This document shows, in pieces, positions 60,062-64,000 of a DNA stretch of 64,000 nucleotides. Origin of the DNA: DAOUEX01 sp034430235 (lineage in GTDB: Bacteria > Chloroflexota > Anaerolineae > UBA2200). The DNA lies in the NCBI GenBank assembly GCA_964478075.1, contig CAYZGO010000016.1, forward strand, positions 16,857 to 80,856, given 5' to 3'. Position numbers and translations under genes: made by a program. The notes beneath the pieces are model-generated. The model had not been told where the DNA came from. It searched no databases and worked only from the letters and a program-made list of their open reading frames with translations. Position 1 is the stretch's first letter, and each line of letters opens with the position of its first letter.

Positions 60062-61145
60062 GGCCGAAGGGGCGATTCAGTTGAAGATTCTGGTCCTTTT
60101 CAACGTTGTGGACGAGTTGGCCAAGGGCGAACCCAAGGACCTCCTGGCCGAGCAGGAGGTGCTGCACGTCACCGAGATGATAGGAGCGGCCCTGAGCTCC
60201 GCTGGGGACGAGGTGATCCCGCTCCCTATCAGAGATGATACCCAAGCGATAATGGGGGCCTTCACCTCCGTCGAACGCCAGGCGACCCAGCTCCCTGTCA
60301 GGGACCAGATATCTGGCGCCCTTCGGGGGCACGACCCCAACGAGTGCTTGATCTTCAACCTCTGCGAGAGCCTCCAAGGCAAAGCCTTCCTCGAGGCCTA
60401 CGTCCCTACAGTCCTAGAGGCCATGGGGTTCCGCTACACCGGCTCCAATGGACGGACCCTCGCTACGTGCCTGAACAAGGCCAGGACCAAGGAGATCCTC
60501 ATCGCCCACCACATCCCCACGGCTCCCTTTCAGATCTTCAAGTCTCCCGACCAGGAGTGCGGGCTAAGCTTTCCGGCCATAGTCAAGCCCTTGGCTGAGG
60601 ATGCCAGCCTGGGCATCTCGCGGGAGTCGGTGGTGCTCTTCCCAGAGGAATTGCGGCGGCGGGTGGGCTACATCCTGCGAAAATACCGCCAGCCGGCCCT
60701 GGTGGAGGAGTTCATCGGGGGGCGGGAATTCAATGTGGCCATCTGGGGGAACGGCAAACCGCAGATGCTGTCCCTCTCGGAGATAGACTATAGCCAGATC
60801 CCCAATCCCTTGCACCGCATCTTGTCCTACGAGGCCAAGTGGATAAGGGATTCCGGAGAATACCGTCAGACCCCTCCTGTCTGCCCAGCCGAGGTGGACA
60901 GGAATCTGCGAGGGAGAATCGAGGAGGTGGCTTTAGAAGCTTACCAGGCCCTTGGGTGCTGGGATTACGCGCGAGTGGATATCCGTATGAGGGATGGCAT
61001 CCCCCTTGTCCTGGAGGTGAACCCCAACCCCGATCTTTCCCCGGATGCTGGCTTCGCCAGGGCGTCTGCTGCCGCTGGCTTCTCCTACTCTGAGATGGCC
61101 CATTGCATCGTTAAGCTCGCCACGCTGAGGAATGGTTTGCGATGA
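60048..61145 (+). CDS. ATP-grasp ligase, D-Ala-D-Ala ligase-like (second of two)
   Basis: This protein is similar in plan to the preceding one: FNLCESLQGKAFLEAYVPTV, YTGSNGRTLATCLNKARTKE, AIVKPLAEDASLGISRES, ALVEEFIGGREFNVAIWG and ARVDIRMRDGIPLVLEVNP. The ATP-grasp glycine loop is altered (EDASLGI where the first copy has EGTGMGI), so the two probably use different substrates. The ATG at 60048 overlaps the first ligase gene by 14 bases. A TTG at 60081 with AAGGGG upstream would start at LKILVLFN, where relatives begin, and is a real alternative. Its stop overlaps the GNAT gene by four bases. Confidence 0.82.
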   Translation: MGCGEAEGAIQLKILVLFNVVDELAKGEPKDLLAEQEVLHVTEMIGAALSSAGDEVIPLPIRDDTQAIMGAFTSVERQATQLPVRDQISGALRGHDPNECLIFNLCESLQGKAFLEAYVPTVLEAMGFRYTGSNGRTLATCLNKARTKEILIAHHIPTAPFQIFKSPDQECGLSFPAIVKPLAEDASLGISRESVVLFPEELRRRVGYILRKYRQPALVEEFIGGREFNVAIWGNGKPQMLSLSEIDYSQIPNPLHRILSYEAKWIRDSGEYRQTPPVCPAEVDRNLRGRIEEVALEAYQALGCWDYARVDIRMRDGIPLVLEVNPNPDLSPDAGFARASAAAGFSYSEMAHCIVKLATLRNGLR

Positions 61146-61633
61146 TCAGACTTACCGAGGAGGATGATCTCTCGGAAGTACTTTCCCTGGCAGCGGATTT
61201 CTTCAGGGAGTTGGAAATCGCCTGTATCCAGGAGCTATTGGAGACCTATCTCTACAAGCCAGGGCAAAAGGACTACGTTTTTCTCTCCTGTGAAGATGGT
61301 GGCCGGATGATCGCCTTCGTCTGCTATGGCCCTACCCCACTGACCGAAGCCACCTTCAGCCTTTACTGGATATGCACGGGCGGGAGTTACCAACGCCACA
61401 GCGTGGGCAGCGCCCTCCTGGCCGACGTGGAGACCAGAATCGCCCGGCAAGGTGCTCGGCTGCTCCTAGTGGAGACCTCATCTACGGCCGATTACGCGCC
61501 AGCGCGACGCTTCTACTCTCGACATGGCTTCAAACAGTTGGCTGTCATCCCTGATTTCTACGCCATGGGCGACGATCTGATAACGTACGGCAAACGGTGC
61601 CCTGGTGTTAGGGGCAAGGCTGCCCATGCCTGA
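61142..61633 (+). CDS. GNAT acetyltransferase of the KamA operon
   Basis: The 163-residue GNAT protein has FVCYGPTPLTEATFSLYWIC and the acetyl-CoA loop QRHSVGSALLADVETRIARQ, then a YAPARRFYSRHGF end. It is translationally coupled to the second ligase (ATGA). With KamA in the operon, it could acetylate beta-lysine as AblB does to make the osmolyte N-epsilon-acetyl-beta-lysine, or acetylate a beta-lysine peptide. It is short for AblB (about 270 residues), so the exact role is open. Confidence 0.8.
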   Translation: MIRLTEEDDLSEVLSLAADFFRELEIACIQELLETYLYKPGQKDYVFLSCEDGGRMIAFVCYGPTPLTEATFSLYWICTGGSYQRHSVGSALLADVETRIARQGARLLLVETSSTADYAPARRFYSRHGFKQLAVIPDFYAMGDDLITYGKRCPGVRGKAAHA

Positions 61634-61659
61634 TCATCAGCGGCCTTGTCCTACAACTG

Positions 61660-61814
61660 TTCTCTGATATGCGCTGCCGAATCTCCCACCTTAAGGTCAA
61701 GCGAGAGACGAGGCCCATCGTCTTTTCCTTCCCCTGTTCCAGCCAGCCAATCTCAAGCTACATGCGCTGGACAGCCTTCTTGTCTCTCTTGGGGTCGTAG
61801 TTGCGGTACTCCAT
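61660..61814 (-). pseudogene. Broken GNAT acetyltransferase gene
   Basis: Three bases after the S9 peptidase stop an ATG at 61814 opens MEYRNYDPKRDKKAVQRM and then meets TAG. In the same frame the sequence continues LEIGWLEQGKEKTMGL. This is the known start of a GNAT/protein-acetyltransferase-like family in which Trp normally sits where the TAG is, so a TGG to TAG change fits. The resemblance ends after about 35 residues and the rest is gone. It probably was translationally linked to the peptidase gene. Confidence 0.55.
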
Positions 61815-61816
61815 TC

Positions 61817-63751
61817 TCACTTCCTATCAAGGTTCTCAATCGGCACCGCCTCCACCGGGTCAGCGAGCTCGAAGCTAAAGACTTGTGAGTAGAAGTAGAG
61901 CTCGGCTTCGAGAGCCCGCTTGATGCTCTCAGCTCGGCGGAAGCCATGCTGCTCGCCCTCGAACGGGATGTAGGCGACGGGCACCCCCTTTGCCTGCAGC
62001 GCCTCGACCATCAGCTCCGCCTGACTGGGCGGAACGACCTTGTCCTCCAGCCCCTGGAAGAGGATCACCGGACATGAGAGGCGATCGGCAAAGTGAATCG
62101 GCGAACGTTCCTGATAGAGATCGCGCCGCTCTGGATAGGGACCGACCAAGCGATCCAGGTAGCGCGACTCGAACTTGTGAGTATCCTTGGTCAACGCTTC
62201 CAAATCGCCGACTCCAAAGTAGCTCGCGCCGGCCTGGAAGATGTCGCGGAAGGTGAGCGCGCAGAGCGTCGTGTAGCCGCCCGCGCTGCCGCCACGGATA
62301 GCGAGCCGTTTGCCATCAACCTCGCCGCGCTGCACAAGGTAGCGTGTGGCATTCACGCAGTCGTCAACGTCAACGATACCCCACTGGTCGTTGAGCCGCT
62401 GCCGGTATGCGCGGCCATAGCCGGTGCTCCCCCCATAGTTCACATCGAGCACGGCGATGCCGCGGCTGGTCCAGTACTGTATCTCCCACGCAAGTGTGGT
62501 CGAGGTGGCCGCGGTTGGCCCACCGTGGCTCCTGACCAGCAGCGGAGGCCGCTCGCCTGGTGGAGCGATGTAGTCACAGTTTTGCGGCGCATAGAAGAAG
62601 GCGTGCGCCGTCAGCCCGTTCTCTGTCGGGAACTCTATCGCTTGGGGAATTGAGATGTGCCCGGCGTCAATCGCTACATCGCTAGAGCGGCGCAGTACCT
62701 CGAATTGCCCTGTGTTCAGATCCAGGCGGACGATGGACACTGATTCTGTCGGCGATCCGGCACCAAACACAACGCGCCCAGGTGCTGCACGCAGTCCCCC
62801 TATCTCAGTATATGGGGTCTCGATAAGTTCGAGCTTGCCCGTCTCCGTATCCAGGCGCGCCAAGTGCCACGTTCCCCGCTGGGTATAGGTGCAGATGATG
62901 CAATCGGCAGCCTCGAAGGCATAGCTGGACATGCCAAAGACCCACTGCGGCGTTCCGAACTCGGCCGCCATCTCGCACAGCGGCTCGATGCGCCCATCAC
63001 GCCAACGATACAGGTTCCACCAGCCAGTCCGGTCAGAGACAAAGTACAGCACCCCGTCCGGCGACCACTCTGGCTGAAATATGGATTCATCAACGCCGCC
63101 TGCCACTCGCTCGCTTGGACCCAGTGAGCCATCTGCCTTTAGCTCGCCGACCCACAGCTCAGTTCCATCCCAGGGCATGCTCGGATGGTTCCAGGTGAGC
63201 CACGCCAGGCGAGACCCATCGGGACTGAGGCGCGGCGACGAGTAGAAGTCGTTGCCAGAGACAAGCACCTGGCCGCCACCGTCAAACTTGAGGCTCACCA
63301 GAGTGTTCACCGCCTCGCGCCCGGCAGCAGTGTGATCCTCGCGCACGCAGATTATGCGGCCCCGGCGGCGGTCAATCACGCCATCGGCGTAGCGGAGAGC
63401 CTCTTCGGGCGTGATCGCCTGCGGCTGGGCGCCGCGTTCCTGGCAGTAGAGGCGCTGATCGCGAAAGTTCGAGAAGTACACCGTGCCGTCCATCACGACG
63501 AAGGCACCACCCCCGTACTCGTGGACGCGCGTCCGCGCGTTGAACGGTGAGGGCGTCACGTCGGTCGTTCGCCCGTCGGGCGTCCGCCGCACAATGACGT
63601 TCCGTCCGCCCTCCGCTGGGCGCATCTCAATCCAGTAGACGTCCTCGCCATCAAGCGCGATCTGCCCAAAGCGAATGGTGCCAGAGGCGATCATGTTCGG
63701 CGTAATCGGTGATTTCCAAGAGCCATACGGTGCTGCTTGTGGTTTTGTCAT
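61817..63751 (-). CDS. S9-family prolyl oligopeptidase-like peptidase
   Basis: This 644-residue protein has an N-terminal propeller (repeats with RLSPDGSRLAWLTWN and FQPEWSPDGVLYFVSD) and a C-terminal alpha/beta-hydrolase domain. Its catalytic Ser is in RGGSAGGYTT, the Asp in GLEDKVVPP and the His in GEQHGF. The plan is that of S9C acylaminoacyl-peptidase-like enzymes, which cut short peptides. There is no signal peptide, so it is cytoplasmic. The ATG at 63751 has GGAGGAA upstream. The frame extends further but would run through the tRNA region. A broken GNAT gene follows. Confidence 0.9.
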   Translation of the reverse strand: MTKPQAAPYGSWKSPITPNMIASGTIRFGQIALDGEDVYWIEMRPAEGGRNVIVRRTPDGRTTDVTPSPFNARTRVHEYGGGAFVVMDGTVYFSNFRDQRLYCQERGAQPQAITPEEALRYADGVIDRRRGRIICVREDHTAAGREAVNTLVSLKFDGGGQVLVSGNDFYSSPRLSPDGSRLAWLTWNHPSMPWDGTELWVGELKADGSLGPSERVAGGVDESIFQPEWSPDGVLYFVSDRTGWWNLYRWRDGRIEPLCEMAAEFGTPQWVFGMSSYAFEAADCIICTYTQRGTWHLARLDTETGKLELIETPYTEIGGLRAAPGRVVFGAGSPTESVSIVRLDLNTGQFEVLRRSSDVAIDAGHISIPQAIEFPTENGLTAHAFFYAPQNCDYIAPPGERPPLLVRSHGGPTAATSTTLAWEIQYWTSRGIAVLDVNYGGSTGYGRAYRQRLNDQWGIVDVDDCVNATRYLVQRGEVDGKRLAIRGGSAGGYTTLCALTFRDIFQAGASYFGVGDLEALTKDTHKFESRYLDRLVGPYPERRDLYQERSPIHFADRLSCPVILFQGLEDKVVPPSQAELMVEALQAKGVPVAYIPFEGEQHGFRRAESIKRALEAELYFYSQVFSFELADPVEAVPIENLDRK

Positions 63752-63920
63752 CGTGTTCCTCCTATCCGGAATGGGCACTGGATGCATCGAATCTGCAAAG
63801 GGCCATTGGTGAGTCGAGATTATAACACGGCGCATAACTGACCGCAAGTTGAGCATACGGATATTCAGCGGCAAGGTAATCCGTGCTTCGGCTACTTCCA
63901 GAATGACTGAAAAGAACGAT

Positions 63921-63942
63921 CCGCTCCTCGCGAGGAGCGGAC
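63921..63942 (-). terminator. Terminator after the tRNA
   Basis: TCCGCTCCT, loop CGCG, AGGAGCGGA form a perfect 9-bp stem. On the minus strand it is followed by TCGTTCTTTT. It ends the tRNA transcript 11 bases after the tRNA 3' end. Confidence 0.75.
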
Positions 63943-63952
63943 CTTTTCTAGT

Positions 63953-64000
63953 GAGCCGCACAGGACTCGAACCTGTAACCCGCTGATTAAGAGCCTCGCC
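63953..64000 (-). tRNA. tRNA-Lys (CTT), 3' part only
   Basis: On the minus strand the window end shows CTCTTAATCAGC (anticodon loop with CTT), variable bases GGGTT, the T arm ACAGG-TTCGAGT-CCTGT, then acceptor GCGGCTC and discriminator A. CCA is not encoded. The last seven bases before the loop (GGCGAGG) do not pair with TCAGC as an intact anticodon stem should. The gene is either cut by the window and unusual, or only a 3' tRNA fragment, as left by an integrated element. Confidence 0.6.

Overview
The window reads as a chromosomal segment of a moderately GC-rich bacterium, most likely a Chloroflexota member of the Anaerolineae type. This is inferred from the mraZ-rsmH-ftsL-ftsI-murF-mraY cell-wall cluster, the many small Thr/Pro-rich lipoproteins with WD40-like repeats, the STAND-type ATPases, the type A RNase P RNA and the large amount of repeat-rich intergenic DNA. 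The taxonomic call is an inference, since no marker such as 16S rRNA is present.

Layout. Bases 1-6550 carry the division and cell-wall cluster on the minus strand behind an MraZ-type operator of 10-bp repeats, preceded by rnpB. Bases 6.9-18 kb carry mostly plus-strand genes: lactate dehydrogenase, a lipoprotein with a beta-propeller, MoxR and DUF58 proteins, a CPBP protease, a YprB-like exonuclease fused to an AAMDC/Mth938 domain, and an SPL-family radical SAM protein. Dispersed repeats and one MITE-like element lie between them. Bases 18.1-21.8 kb hold a HAD, double-GNAT and ABC-F operon behind a textbook promoter, a strongly translated 18-codon leader ORF and two competing hairpins that resemble an attenuator. 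Bases 22.1-24.1 kb are a patch of small and broken genes. Next come an M1 aminopeptidase lipoprotein, a PBP1A and an orphan Pvc16-like protein.

Bases 29.6-32.9 kb hold an AT-richer two-gene unit: a DNA methyltransferase translationally coupled to a DGQHR-domain protein. A serpin lipoprotein, an isochorismatase-MscS pair, a membrane flavodoxin and a CDP-alcohol phosphatidyltransferase follow. Bases 37.7-44.6 kb hold two related STAND ATPases on the minus strand. One is a 1619-residue membrane receptor with an outer calcium-motif propeller; the other carries an OmpR-type DNA-binding domain. Related hairpin repeats lie on both sides of the smaller gene.

Bases 46.6-53.6 kb form a likely defence island: radC, a fused nuclease-methyltransferase with an HsdS partner (BcgI-like), a small unknown gene and a UvrD-type helicase. 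An amidase and an AbrB-PIN toxin-antitoxin pair follow. Bases 57.7-61.6 kb form a tight operon of lysine 2,3-aminomutase, two D-Ala-D-Ala-ligase-like ATP-grasp enzymes and a GNAT acetyltransferase, which suggests a beta-lysine peptide or osmolyte pathway. The window ends with an S9 peptidase and the 3' part of a tRNA-Lys.

The candidates for undescribed biology are, in order: the STAND receptor/regulator pair with its hairpin repeats, the methyltransferase-DGQHR unit, the KamA-ATP-grasp-GNAT operon and the ABC-F leader attenuator. Promoters were read by eye as -35/-10 pairs with 16-18 bp spacers.
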